A DNA stretch of 64,000 bases from positions 41,374 through 105,373 of the forward strand of contig CAZLWE010000003.1 in assembly GCA_964562985.1 (NCBI GenBank), written 5' to 3'. How positions within the stretch are numbered: position 1 is the first letter of the stretch; every line of letters starts with the position of its first letter. This document shows, in pieces, positions 17,560 to 25,870 of the stretch. The stretch comes from SHLQ01 sp964562985 (GTDB taxonomy: Bacteria > Actinomycetota > Acidimicrobiia > Acidimicrobiales > SHLQ01). The notes beneath the pieces are model-generated. The model was not told the origin of the DNA and searched no databases. It worked only from the letters and a program-made list of their open reading frames with translations. The position numbers were made by a program, and so were the translations under genes.

Positions 17560-18757
17560 AAGTGTTGAGCCGCTGAAGATCAACATCGGCGGACAGTTGG
17601 CTGACCACGAAATCGTTGGCCGCGAGCTCGCCATTGAGTCCATCGTGGAGTACCTGGCAAGAGGCATGAACCTCCTGATCAACGACCCGCGCCGCATTGG
17701 CAAGAGCGCAGTTCTTCAACTTCTTGAAAGCGCCTCGACGAAAGAGATCAACATCATCAAGACAAGCGTCCAGGGGATCCACAGTCAGGAACGTCTGCTC
17801 CTCCATATTCTTGACGAGCTCCACGACCACGAATCCTTCGGACGCCGAGTCGCCAAGAGAGTCGGACGCTTCATCGACACCACGGGCGTTGGTGTGGAGC
17901 TGGGCGGCCTTGAGTACGCAATCTCCCTAAAGCGACAGCACGCAAACAAACCCACGCTGACTTTGCTCGGTGAAGTTGTTTCGGCCATCAACGACGAACT
18001 AAATGATGACGAACTTCTGGTGCTGGCGATCGACGAATTCACTGAAGCCGTAGTCAACATCGCAAACGGCGAGGACGGTGTACAACAAGCGACTCAGCTG
18101 CTCCAAATCCTTCAAACGCTCAGAAAGGAACAGCCGAGAGTTCGATGGGTCCTGACGGGATCGATCGGTATTCACCACGCGATCCGCCGTACAAACTGCA
18201 CGGCTTCAGTAGTCGCCGATGGAAAGAACGTTCCGATCGGACCGTTGTCGCTTGAGGCCGCTCAGCATCTCTCCCGCCGCCTTGCAGCAGGCGAAAGCGT
18301 CGAGTTAACCGACGATGCACATGCCCATCTAGCGGAAACGGTGAACGGCATTCCGATCTTGGTGCATGCGATTCTCGACGACTTGCGTCTTCAAGCCACA
18401 GATGGAGCGTTTGATGTGGACGATGTTGAGGACGCGATCAATCGCTACATCGGCAATCGTGATGAATCACGTGCCTTCGAGCACTTCGTTACTCGACTCG
18501 CCGACTACTACTCACGCGACGAGCTGAAGGCAGCGCGAGCATTGCTCGACTCGACGGCGACATCACCGAAGCCGAAACGGGTTACGAAGCTCATCGAACG
18601 CACCGCAGAGAAGCTTGACGTGGAAGAAGAGTTCGTGCGGGACGTCCTGGTGATGTTACAAGACGATCACTACCTCGTTGCTGCCCCGGAGAACGGTCGG
18701 GTGAGTTGGCGCTACTCGATCCTTGCTCGCATCTGGCGAGCGAAGCGGGGCCTCTGA
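17546..18757 (+). CDS. Archaeal-ATPase/STAND-like P-loop ATPase with C-terminal helical wHTH-like region
   Basis: 403 residues. The Walker A is DPRRIGKS (47-54), the PRRxGKT/S style of PF01637-type ATPases but with Asp in place of the first Gly. The Walker B is LLVLAIDEF (157-165), and WVLTGSIGI looks like the sensor strand. The C-terminal part (about 320-395) is helical, with a winged-helix-like block ending in a basic tail (ARIWRAKRGL). No membrane span. The next ATPase gene starts 2 bp downstream, so the two are one operon. Base use is somewhat less GC-rich at the start than in neighbours. Role unknown; candidate sensor or switch ATPase. Confidence 0.7.
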   Translation: MKPVQSVEPLKINIGGQLADHEIVGRELAIESIVEYLARGMNLLINDPRRIGKSAVLQLLESASTKEINIIKTSVQGIHSQERLLLHILDELHDHESFGRRVAKRVGRFIDTTGVGVELGGLEYAISLKRQHANKPTLTLLGEVVSAINDELNDDELLVLAIDEFTEAVVNIANGEDGVQQATQLLQILQTLRKEQPRVRWVLTGSIGIHHAIRRTNCTASVVADGKNVPIGPLSLEAAQHLSRRLAAGESVELTDDAHAHLAETVNGIPILVHAILDDLRLQATDGAFDVDDVEDAINRYIGNRDESRAFEHFVTRLADYYSRDELKAARALLDSTATSPKPKRVTKLIERTAEKLDVEEEFVRDVLVMLQDDHYLVAAPENGRVSWRYSILARIWRAKRGL

Positions 18758-18759
18758 AC

Positions 18760-20598
18760 GTGACGAGGATCTCCAAATACTCGCCTTCGCAGAACGATCC
18801 CGACCTGCTCGAGCCCCTCACAGTTGGGGAAGATCGGCTGCGGTTGCTCGACGACATTGTCGATCGCGCCACGCGGGCGCAAGAAAGCCAGAACCGTACC
18901 CACACGCTTATCATCGGACCCCGAGGTGCAGGAAAGACACACCTGGTCACGCTCGCCCACCATCGGATCGGAAGATCGACGAACCTCACCCGTTCGTGGC
19001 TCCATGAGGAGGGCTGGATGACGCTTCTCGGTTTCAACGACTTTCTCATCGAGATTCTTGCTGCTTCCGATGATGAGGTTCTTCAAACTGCCGCCACCGG
19101 TAGCAAGGCACTGCGAGTAGACGCGCTTGGCGCGTATGTAGACGCGCACGGCCCGGTCGTCGTGTTCGTGGAGAACTTTGACCAAGTGCTGACCGCACTA
19201 GACAACAAGGGTCAGCAGCGTCTTCGTCAGCTCATGGAGAATAGTCGCAGCCTGTTGTTCGTAGCCACGACGACCGAACTGTCGAGAGACCTCTCGAAAC
19301 AGAACAGTCCGTTCTATGGCTACTTCACTACCCACACCCTCAAGAAGTTCGAGCTTGGCGAAGCCCGCGAAATGCTCGAACGTCTCGGCGACCTGTCCGA
19401 CGACCTCAACCTGGAGGAGCTCGATGATTCGGTGATCGACGCTCGGCTCGCTGCGATCGCCCATCTCGCCGGCGGCCAGCCGCGCATGTGGTCGATGTTT
19501 GGGCAAACGGTGAGCGCCAGCGAACTTGAAGAGTTAGTGCCTGCATTCGTCGAACTGATCGACAACGTGACTCCCTACTACCAGCAACAACTCGAACGCC
19601 GATCAACATTGCAACGGCGGATTATCAGTCTTCTTGCCCGGGCCGATCACCCGATGAACGTCAAGGAGGTCGCCGACGAGCTCGACCTGGAACAAAAAGC
19701 CACGGCGGCAGCCCTTTCCGACTTACGCGATGCGCGTTGGGTCGAACACTCCAAGAGTCCATTCGCGACGGGCCTCGACAAGCGGCTTCGCTATCACGAG
19801 CTGAGCGAGCCGCTCGTCCGAGCGATGCTGCAAAGCAAGGACGTTCGTGGCGAAACCCCGATCCAGGTCGTGGTCGAGTTCATCAAGCATTGGTTCGAGT
19901 TGGACGACTTAGAGTCGACGGCGCCGGTACCGGGACTTGCGCAGAGCTACGTTCAGACCGCTGCCCAACAAGTCAACGCTGACGGGGTGACAGCGACAGC
20001 CCTTCAACTGACGGGACTCGTCGAATCAACTGGCGCGCCGCGGGTCAAATTGCTCGGTCGAATCGATGACGCTATCTCTGCGTACCTCGATGACGACCCG
20101 ACGCCGATCATGAGACTGCCCACGACTATCCGTCGAGCGCTCGAGGACCGTATCGAGGAGCTGTCGGAAGTTCGTCTATCTCTCCACTCTTGGGTTAGCG
20201 CGGAGTTTGGAAATACTCCCCACTCCGAAATGACGCACTGGGAGAAACGTGCAGGCGACCTCTTTGCTCGCAGCGGCAGTTCCTCTGCGCTGATGTGGCT
20301 AAATGAGTGGCAAATTCGTCGGTGGCACTTTGAAGCAGCGCTCACCTCACTCATCCAACTTCACGAGATCCTCGGACCCGACCACCCCGACACACTCACC
20401 ACCCGCAACAACCTCGCCGAAAGCTACCGGGCAGCAGGACGCATCGACGAAGCAATCACCCTCCACAAACAAAACCTCAACGACAGCGAACGAATCCTCG
20501 GACCCGACCACCCCAGCACACTCACCACCCGCAACAACCTCACCTCCAGCTACCGGGCAGCAGGACGCATCGACGAAGCCGAGGTGACGGAGGGCTAA
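18760..20598 (+). CDS. AAA/STAND-like ATPase with winged helix and C-terminal TPR repeats (array cut short)
   Basis: 612 residues from GTG 18760. The Walker A is GPRGAGKT (53-60). The Walker B is VVVFVENFD (133-141), with Glu-Asn in place of the usual acidic pair. A winged-helix block lies about residues 283-335 (RRIISLLARADHPMNVKEVADEL). A long helical region follows. From about 538 come TPR units of the GPDHPDTLTTRNNLAESYRA type, as found at the end of NB-ARC/STAND proteins. Only one full and one partial 42-residue unit are present before the chain ends in EVTEG. TPRs normally bind a partner or trigger. Adjacent AAA gene suggests a joint complex; function inferred, not shown. Confidence 0.72.
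   Translation: MTRISKYSPSQNDPDLLEPLTVGEDRLRLLDDIVDRATRAQESQNRTHTLIIGPRGAGKTHLVTLAHHRIGRSTNLTRSWLHEEGWMTLLGFNDFLIEILAASDDEVLQTAATGSKALRVDALGAYVDAHGPVVVFVENFDQVLTALDNKGQQRLRQLMENSRSLLFVATTTELSRDLSKQNSPFYGYFTTHTLKKFELGEAREMLERLGDLSDDLNLEELDDSVIDARLAAIAHLAGGQPRMWSMFGQTVSASELEELVPAFVELIDNVTPYYQQQLERRSTLQRRIISLLARADHPMNVKEVADELDLEQKATAAALSDLRDARWVEHSKSPFATGLDKRLRYHELSEPLVRAMLQSKDVRGETPIQVVVEFIKHWFELDDLESTAPVPGLAQSYVQTAAQQVNADGVTATALQLTGLVESTGAPRVKLLGRIDDAISAYLDDDPTPIMRLPTTIRRALEDRIEELSEVRLSLHSWVSAEFGNTPHSEMTHWEKRAGDLFARSGSSSALMWLNEWQIRRWHFEAALTSLIQLHEILGPDHPDTLTTRNNLAESYRAAGRIDEAITLHKQNLNDSERILGPDHPSTLTTRNNLTSSYRAAGRIDEAEVTEG
20371..20579 (+). repeat. 126-bp tandem repeat encoding TPR units
   Basis: Unit 1 is 20371-20496 and unit 2 begins at 20497, matching unit 1 over 83 bp with only a handful of changes before it stops abruptly at 20579. 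The near-identity at DNA level shows recent duplication or homogenisation. Arrays of this kind expand and contract by recombination, and short-read assembly can also collapse them. Confidence 0.85.
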
Positions 20599-20611
20599 GG
20601 GGAGCTACGAC

Positions 20612-21469
20612 CTAGCTATTCGCCCGCTCAGCTGCCTCGACCGTGTTGCGCAGCAGCATCGCGACGGTCAGCGGACCGACGCCGCCGAGACGTGGGGTGA
20701 TCCAACTCGCGACCTCGCCGACGTCTTCGTTGACGTCCGGGAGTAGTTTCTTGCCCTCCCAACTAATGCCCCCGCTCACCACGACAGCCCCGGGCTTGAC
20801 CATGTCCTTGGTGATCGTGCCAGGCCGGCCGACGGCAGCGATAACGATGTCGGCTTCCTTGGTGTATTCGGCAATGTCGTCGACCCCGGTGTGCACGACG
20901 GTGGTAGCGGCATTCGCTCCCTGGTTCTTGGTGGTCATCAGCAGTGCCATCGGGCGACCGAGCGTCGTGCCGCGTCCGACGACCACCACGTGTTTGCCTT
21001 TGACGTCGATCTCGTAGAACTTCAGCATCTCGACGATGCCAGCCGGCGTGCACGGCAGAGGGCCTTGCTCCATCAAGACCAACTTGCCAAGGTTTTCCGG
21101 GTGCAACCCGTCGGCGTCTTTCGCTGGATCGATCATCGCGAGTGCGGCGGCCGCGTCGAAACCATCTGGCAGCGGCAACTGCAAGATGTAGCCATGCACC
21201 GACGGGTCCTCGTTGAACTCAGTTAACGCATCGACCAGTTCTTGCTGACCGGCATCAGCGGCGATCGCTTTGTGATGCGACACGATCCCGACCGCCTCAC
21301 AGGTTTCGTGCTTTTTCTTCACGTAGCTGGCCGATGGACCGTCGTCGCCCACCAGAATTGTGCCCAACCCGACGTGCACTCCCTTGGACGAGAGCGCTCC
21401 TGCGCGGGTTCGGACATCGTCGAGGATCGCCTCGGCTACAGGGCCACCAGCAAGAAACTGTGCGTTCAT
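20612..21469 (-). CDS. folD: Bifunctional methylene-THF dehydrogenase / methenyl-THF cyclohydrolase
   Basis: 285 residues. Interconverts methylene-, methenyl- and 10-formyl-THF with NADP. YVKKKHETCEAVGI contains the catalytic Lys, GYILQLPLPDGF is the conserved substrate-site loop, KDADGLHPENLGKL and CTPAGIVEMLKFY follow, and VVVGRGTTLGRPMALLM is the NADP site (GRGxxxGxP; most homologues have GRSxxVGxP). A C-terminal PRLGGVGPLTVAMLL is standard. It feeds the purine enzymes PurN and PurH encoded elsewhere in the window. A TAGCCT hexamer at 21477-21482 sits 7 nt before the ATG. Confidence 0.96.
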   Translation of the reverse strand: MNAQFLAGGPVAEAILDDVRTRAGALSSKGVHVGLGTILVGDDGPSASYVKKKHETCEAVGIVSHHKAIAADAGQQELVDALTEFNEDPSVHGYILQLPLPDGFDAAAALAMIDPAKDADGLHPENLGKLVLMEQGPLPCTPAGIVEMLKFYEIDVKGKHVVVVGRGTTLGRPMALLMTTKNQGANAATTVVHTGVDDIAEYTKEADIVIAAVGRPGTITKDMVKPGAVVVSGGISWEGKKLLPDVNEDVGEVASWITPRLGGVGPLTVAMLLRNTVEAAERANS

Positions 21470-21476
21470 TCCGGTG

Positions 21477-21482
21477 AGGCTA
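21477..21482 (-). promoter_or_regulatory. -10 box for leaderless folD mRNA
   Basis: TAGCCT on the minus strand, 7 nt before the ATG at 21469; no ribosome-binding site is present in the short leader. Fits the TANNNT-N6-7-start pattern seen at several genes here. Confidence 0.5.
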
Positions 21483-21532
21483 GTAGCACTATTTCCACCC
21501 GTAGCTCACCGGAGCCAGATTCGTTTGGCGGC

Positions 21533-21538
21533 TAGGGT
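21533..21538 (+). promoter_or_regulatory. -10 box for leaderless rhomboid mRNA
   Basis: TAGGGT, 7 nt before the GTG at 21546. This decides the start of the rhomboid gene over upstream in-frame codons. It lies back to back with the folD -10 box about 50 bp away. Confidence 0.5.
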
Positions 21539-21545
21539 CGAGGCA

Positions 21546-22403
21546 GTGTTTCCGTTCAAAGATGAAAACCCGACGCTGCGAACGCCGATCGTCACCCTTC
21601 TATTGATGGCGATAAACGTTGCTGTCTACTTTCTCATTCAGCCTGTCGAGATCAACGCGGGCACACAATTCACGTTCGAAACCGCAGCAATCCCCGATGA
21701 GATCACCAGCGGAGAACCGCTCTCGCAGATCGAGTTCTGCGAAGTGCTCGGTCCTGACGCAGCCGCAGTGGGCGCCGAAGCCGTGTGCGCCGCGCCGACC
21801 AACGCAGCTGTCTTCCCCGACAAGAACGTATTCGTGGCAGCTCTGTCGTCGATGTTCCTGCACGGTGGTTTGCTTCACCTCGGTGGCAACATGCTCTTCT
21901 TGTGGGTCTTCGGCAACAACATCGAAGACCACCTCGGGCGATTCAAATACTTGATCTTCTACCTCATTGCGGGCGTCGCCGCGACCATCGCGCACATCGC
22001 TGGAGATCCCGACTCAATTATCCCGGTGGTAGGCGCATCGGGAGCGGTCGCAGGCGTAATGGGCGCGTACCTCGTGTGGTTTCCGTGGGCACGGATAAAG
22101 ACGCTCGCTTTGATCATTTTGCTCGACCTCAAGGCATGGATGGTCCTCGCATTCTGGTTCGGTAGCCAGTTCTTCATCTCCCCCGCCGACGGTGTTGCAT
22201 GGCTCGCCCACGTCGGCGGATTCGTCTTCGGCGCGATCATCGCCGCATTGGCGCGAGGGAGCGAAGGATTCCGCCAACAACTGTGGGAGCATAAATACAT
22301 GACGCTAAACCCCACCGCGACAACCGGCAGCTGGGACCCACGCTTCGGCGGACGTGAGGTCCTCGCCGATGGCACCACCCCGAGCTGGCATCCCGGCGCA
22401 TGA
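21546..22403 (+). CDS. Rhomboid-family intramembrane serine protease
   Basis: 285 residues, six or more spans. The catalytic serine is in GASGAVAGVMGAYLV and the catalytic histidine in WLAHVGGFVFG; the HGGLLHLGGNMLFLWVFG segment is the conserved span-2 motif with the Asn of the oxyanion hole. An insert of about 60 residues between span 1 and span 2 has several cysteines and probably faces outside. It cleaves single-pass membrane proteins; substrates unknown. The GTG start is set by the -10 box at 21533. It overlaps the following membrane-protein gene by ATGA. Confidence 0.92.
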   Translation: MFPFKDENPTLRTPIVTLLLMAINVAVYFLIQPVEINAGTQFTFETAAIPDEITSGEPLSQIEFCEVLGPDAAAVGAEAVCAAPTNAAVFPDKNVFVAALSSMFLHGGLLHLGGNMLFLWVFGNNIEDHLGRFKYLIFYLIAGVAATIAHIAGDPDSIIPVVGASGAVAGVMGAYLVWFPWARIKTLALIILLDLKAWMVLAFWFGSQFFISPADGVAWLAHVGGFVFGAIIAALARGSEGFRQQLWEHKYMTLNPTATTGSWDPRFGGREVLADGTTPSWHPGA

Positions 22404-23086
22404 GCAGCAAGTTTTGGCCCGTCTCCGCTGCCATCGCGGTCGTATCAGCAGTTCTTTTGAACTGGCAGGTCGGCGCGCGAACCGGTGAAGAAACGTTTGT
22501 ATGCACCGACATCGGCGACTGCGTTCTCGGGTCAGGTTGGAGCTCATTGCTCACCGGCATGGCGATCACCGGGCCATTCTTTGCGCTTCTCGGTGCAGCG
22601 TGGTCCCGTCGTCTGCACAATGGTGAACGCCTCGGACCGTTCAGTTATCGAGCGATTCCGGATAGCGAGCAGATAGTTGAAGTGCTCACCGTGCTACTCG
22701 CCGGCCTCTTCACGTACTGGCTTATCCGAAATGGCCCATCGATCGAACCCGCTCGACCGCTCGACATCGGCGCCCCAAATACCTGGGCTCTCGACATTCG
22801 CAACGTCCGTCAGCCCGATGGCACGGCCACTATCACCTCGGTGCCCTCGCGTTTGAGCTGGTTCCTCATTGGCACCGTGCTTGGCGCACCGTTCGCGGGG
22901 AGCCTTGGAGCAATGCTCGGCCGCGAGTTCTACGGAAACCGTCGCAGGAAAGCCCAACGCCTCCTCGATGAAGGCACTGAAGAGAACGCCGAACTAGTAG
23001 GTGATGTAGGCGACGAAACCCTGATCGATCTGAGTGACTCAGCCACCCGGGACAATCTCGGATTCGACCTCGACGACGCGGAGTAA
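22400..23086 (+). CDS. Membrane protein of unknown function, coupled to rhomboid
   Basis: 228 residues with about four hydrophobic segments (VSAAIAVVSAVLLNW, LLTGMAITGPFFALLGAAW, VEVLTVLLAGLFTYWLI, LSWFLIGTVLGAPFAGSLGA) and an acidic cytoplasmic tail. Two cysteines (ETFVCTDIGDCVLG) lie in the first outside loop and could form a disulfide. ATGA overlap with the rhomboid gene suggests a partner or substrate, but this is only context. Confidence 0.65.
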   Translation: MSSKFWPVSAAIAVVSAVLLNWQVGARTGEETFVCTDIGDCVLGSGWSSLLTGMAITGPFFALLGAAWSRRLHNGERLGPFSYRAIPDSEQIVEVLTVLLAGLFTYWLIRNGPSIEPARPLDIGAPNTWALDIRNVRQPDGTATITSVPSRLSWFLIGTVLGAPFAGSLGAMLGREFYGNRRRKAQRLLDEGTEENAELVGDVGDETLIDLSDSATRDNLGFDLDDAE

Positions 23087-23091
23087 CTGTC

Positions 23092-23132
23092 GAGCGCCCA
23101 GAATCAGCGGCGGAGCCGCCTGGGCGCTTGCA
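23092..23132. repeat. 41-bp GC-rich hairpin repeat, copy A
   Basis: Outer arms GCGCCCAG / CTGGGCGC enclose an inner GCGGC-GGA-GCCGC hairpin with an AATCA bulge. The same 41 bp recur at 23306-23346 and 23461-23501. It sits just after the stop of the plus-strand membrane protein, where it could act as a terminator or boundary element for the convergent genes. Confidence 0.8.
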
Positions 23133-23291
23133 CCGGTCCGCAGAGCACACCGAGGCGAAGCCGGCGTTCATGTAACCCGGGGTAGCCCGCAGCTGCGAAG
23201 CCGGTGCGGGCGGACGCGGCCTCCGGCCAGCAGCCGAGCATCGAGAGCCGAAGGCTCGGATTGCGACCGCTGGAGGGCGAAGCCCGGGAAA
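23133..23291. repeat. Intergenic cluster of GNA-triloop mini-hairpins
   Basis: No gene is visible in the 417 bp between 23087 and 23503. This part holds three exact GCGAAGC heptamers (23195-23201, 23277-23283 and 23155-23161) inside longer stems such as GGGC-GAA-GCCC, plus GAGCC-GAA-GGCTC at 23245-23257. With the GCGGAGC copies of the 41-bp repeat this makes a series of short hairpins with GAA or GGA loops. Confidence 0.7.
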
Positions 23292-23346
23292 ACAGTTTGA
23301 TCTGCGAGCGCCCAGAATCAGCGGCGGAGCCGCCTGGGCGCTTGCA
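23292..23346. repeat. 55-bp sequence abutting the assembly gap (left copy)
   Basis: These 55 bp, containing hairpin copy B, are repeated exactly at 23447-23501. The two copies touch the two edges of the N run. Confidence 0.9.
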
Positions 23347-23446
23347 NNNNNNNNNNNNNNNNNNNNNNNNNNNNNNNNNNNNNNNNNNNNNNNNNNNNNN
23401 NNNNNNNNNNNNNNNNNNNNNNNNNNNNNNNNNNNNNNNNNNNNNN
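23347..23446. other. Assembly gap, 100 N placeholder
   Basis: Exactly 100 N, the conventional length for a gap of unknown size. Open frames reading through it are not real. Confidence 0.99.
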
Positions 23447-23501
23447 ACAGTTTGATCTGCGAGCGCCCAGAATCAGCGGCGGAGCCGCCTGGGCGCTTGC
23501 A
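23447..23501. repeat. 55-bp sequence abutting the assembly gap (right copy)
   Basis: Exact copy of 23292-23346, containing hairpin copy C (23461-23501), placed just after the stop of icd on the other strand. See the left copy. Confidence 0.9.
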
Positions 23502-23503
23502 GA

Positions 23504-25726
23504 TCAAATCCCGTCGATGATGGCGTTTAGTGTGGCGCTTGGACGCATTGCAGCCCCGCCGAGCTCACGGTCAGGGGCGTAGTAGCCACCGATGTCCATG
23601 GAAGGACCTTGTGCGTCAACCAGCTCTTGGGTGATCGAATCTTCACCCGCAGCCATTGCTTCAGCGACTGGACCGAACGTCGCGGCGAGTTCCGCATCAT
23701 CCGATGATGCCAAGACCTCAGCCCAGTACATCGCGAGATAGAAGTGGCTTCCGCGGTTGTCGATCTCGTTTACCTTTCGGCTCGGCGACCGGCCCTCGAT
23801 GAGGAACTTCTCGGTCGCGGTGTCGAGCGCATCGCCGAGTACCTTCGCCTTGGCATTTCCCGTTACCTCGCTGAGGTGATCGAGCGACACGGCAAGCGCA
23901 AGGAACTCACCGAGCGAGTCCCACCGAAGGTGGTTCTCCTTTTCGAACTGCTGCACGTGCTTCGGTGCTGATCCTCCAGCACCGGTCTCGAAGAGGCCAC
24001 CGCCGTTCATGAGGGGAACGATCGAGAGCATCTTCGCGCTCGTACCGAGCTCAAGGATTGGGAAGAGGTCGGTGTTGTAGTCGCGCAAGACGTTGCCGGT
24101 GACCGAGATGGTGTTCTCGCCCGCTTTGATGCGCTCGAGCGAACGAGCCGTCGCATCGGCGACATTAGCGATCGAGATATCGAGTCCATCGGTGTCGTGG
24201 TCGCCCAAGTACCGCTCCACCTTGGTGATCAGCTGGGCGTCGTGGGCTCGGTTCGCATCGAGCCAGAAGATGGCGGGCCAGCCGGTGGCCCGCGCACGGT
24301 TTACAGCGAGCTTTACCCAGTCCTGGATTGGGGCGTCTTTGACCTGGCACATGCGCCACACATCGCCAGCTTCGACTTGGTGCTCGAACACGGTGTCGCC
24401 TGCGCCGTTGACGACTCGAACGGCACCATCTGACTCGACCTCGAAGGTCTTATCGTGCGATCCGTATTCTTCGGCTTTTTGAGCCATCAGTCCAACGTTG
24501 GGGACCGTTCCCATGGTTGTCGGGTCAAATGCGCCATGGGCTTTGCAGAATTCGAAGGTCTGGTCGTAGAGGGCGGCGTAGCTGCTGTCGGGGATGACCG
24601 CTTTGGTTTCCTGGAGCTCGCCTGCCTTGTTCCACATCTGACCCGAGGTCCGGATCATGGCTGGCATCGACGCGTCGATGATCACATCGCTCGGGACATG
24701 CAAGTTCGTGATGCCGAGATCGGAGTTCACCATCGCAAGATCGGGCCCGGCAGCGTACGCGGCCTCGATGTCCGCCTCGATCTCGGCGCGGACCGCCGGG
24801 TCCATACCCTCGAGCGCACCGAGGAGATTACCGAAGCCGTTGTTGACGTTGACGCCTGCAGCGTCGAGTACCTCGCCGTGCTTTTCGAACACGTCGGCGA
24901 AGAACACCTTCACCGCGTGGCCAAAGAGGATCGGGTCGGAGACCTTCATCATCGTCGCTTTCATGTGCAGCGAGAACAGGATCCCTTTGTCCTTGGCGTC
25001 GGCGATCTCTGCAGCGAGGAAGGTGCGAAGTGCCTTGACGCTCATGAACGTCGCATCGACAACCTCGCCAGCGAGCACGGGAACAGCGTCCTTGAGGACG
25101 GTGACGGTCCCGTCCGCCGCGACATGCTCGATACGAAGCGAATCGTCGGCGTCGATCGTGGTCGACAGCTCGTTGGATGCAAAGTCGTTCGCACCCATGG
25201 TCGACACATGCGATGTGGTGTCACTCTCCCACGCACCCATCGAATGTGGGTTGGCTTGGGCGTACTTCTTTACTGCGCCAGGAGCTCGACGGTCAGAGTT
25301 GCCCTCGCGTAGAACCGGGTTAACCGCGGAGCCCTTGATCTTGTCGTAGCGAGCTTTGGCATCGGCCTGCTCGTCATTCTCCGGATCCTCGACGTAGTCG
25401 GGAAGGTCATAGCCCTTCGCTTGAAGTTCTTCGATTGCGGACCGAAGCTGTGGGATCGAGGCGCTGATGTTGGGCAGCTTGATGATGTTGGCTGCCGGAG
25501 TCTTCGCGAGGTCGCCAAGCTGTGAGAGATAATCCGGGATCTGTTGGTCCTCGGTGAGACGTTCAGGGAACGTCGAGATGATTCGGGCCGCGAGGGAGAT
25601 GTCGGCGGTGTCGATGGTGACACCCGCAGCGCCGGCGTATGCCTTGACGATGGGCAAGAAAGACAGCGTGGCGAGGGCGGGCGCCTCGTCGGTCCAGGTG
25701 TACACGATCGTGGATGAGTCGCTCAT
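23504..25726 (-). CDS. icd: Isocitrate dehydrogenase, NADP-dependent, monomeric type
   Basis: 740 residues, the length of the monomeric IDH-II class rather than the 400-residue dimeric form. Decarboxylates isocitrate to 2-oxoglutarate with NADP. Characteristic blocks are LPNISASIPQLRSAIEELQ, the NPVLREGNSDRRAPGAVK substrate region, NPHSMGAWESDTTSH and the FWLDANRAHDAQL motif. Alone on its strand between the hairpin-rich gap region and the GGCT-PPOX gene. Monomeric IDH is common in actinobacteria. Confidence 0.97.
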   Translation of the reverse strand: MSDSSTIVYTWTDEAPALATLSFLPIVKAYAGAAGVTIDTADISLAARIISTFPERLTEDQQIPDYLSQLGDLAKTPAANIIKLPNISASIPQLRSAIEELQAKGYDLPDYVEDPENDEQADAKARYDKIKGSAVNPVLREGNSDRRAPGAVKKYAQANPHSMGAWESDTTSHVSTMGANDFASNELSTTIDADDSLRIEHVAADGTVTVLKDAVPVLAGEVVDATFMSVKALRTFLAAEIADAKDKGILFSLHMKATMMKVSDPILFGHAVKVFFADVFEKHGEVLDAAGVNVNNGFGNLLGALEGMDPAVRAEIEADIEAAYAAGPDLAMVNSDLGITNLHVPSDVIIDASMPAMIRTSGQMWNKAGELQETKAVIPDSSYAALYDQTFEFCKAHGAFDPTTMGTVPNVGLMAQKAEEYGSHDKTFEVESDGAVRVVNGAGDTVFEHQVEAGDVWRMCQVKDAPIQDWVKLAVNRARATGWPAIFWLDANRAHDAQLITKVERYLGDHDTDGLDISIANVADATARSLERIKAGENTISVTGNVLRDYNTDLFPILELGTSAKMLSIVPLMNGGGLFETGAGGSAPKHVQQFEKENHLRWDSLGEFLALAVSLDHLSEVTGNAKAKVLGDALDTATEKFLIEGRSPSRKVNEIDNRGSHFYLAMYWAEVLASSDDAELAATFGPVAEAMAAGEDSITQELVDAQGPSMDIGGYYAPDRELGGAAMRPSATLNAIIDGI

Positions 25727-25870
25727 GAGCTAAGAAATGCCTTGGGGTATGGGGTTAGGTCCGCACACGACGTGCGCCGTACGCGCAGCAAATCAGTGCC
25801 CTTCGAATGTATCGACCCAGACCCAGCCTTGTCTCGGAATTCCCCGCTTGTTTCCCGGCCGACCAGCGCA

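Noticed and set aside
23092..23501. CRISPR-like repeat with three identical 41-bp copies
   Set aside because: Spacing is irregular, two copies flank an assembly gap as an exact duplicate, the repeat is a GC hairpin with bulge, and there is no cas gene.
22866..23507. Long minus-strand open frame through the N run
   Set aside because: It exists only because N codons are not stops, and it overlaps the coding end of the membrane protein.
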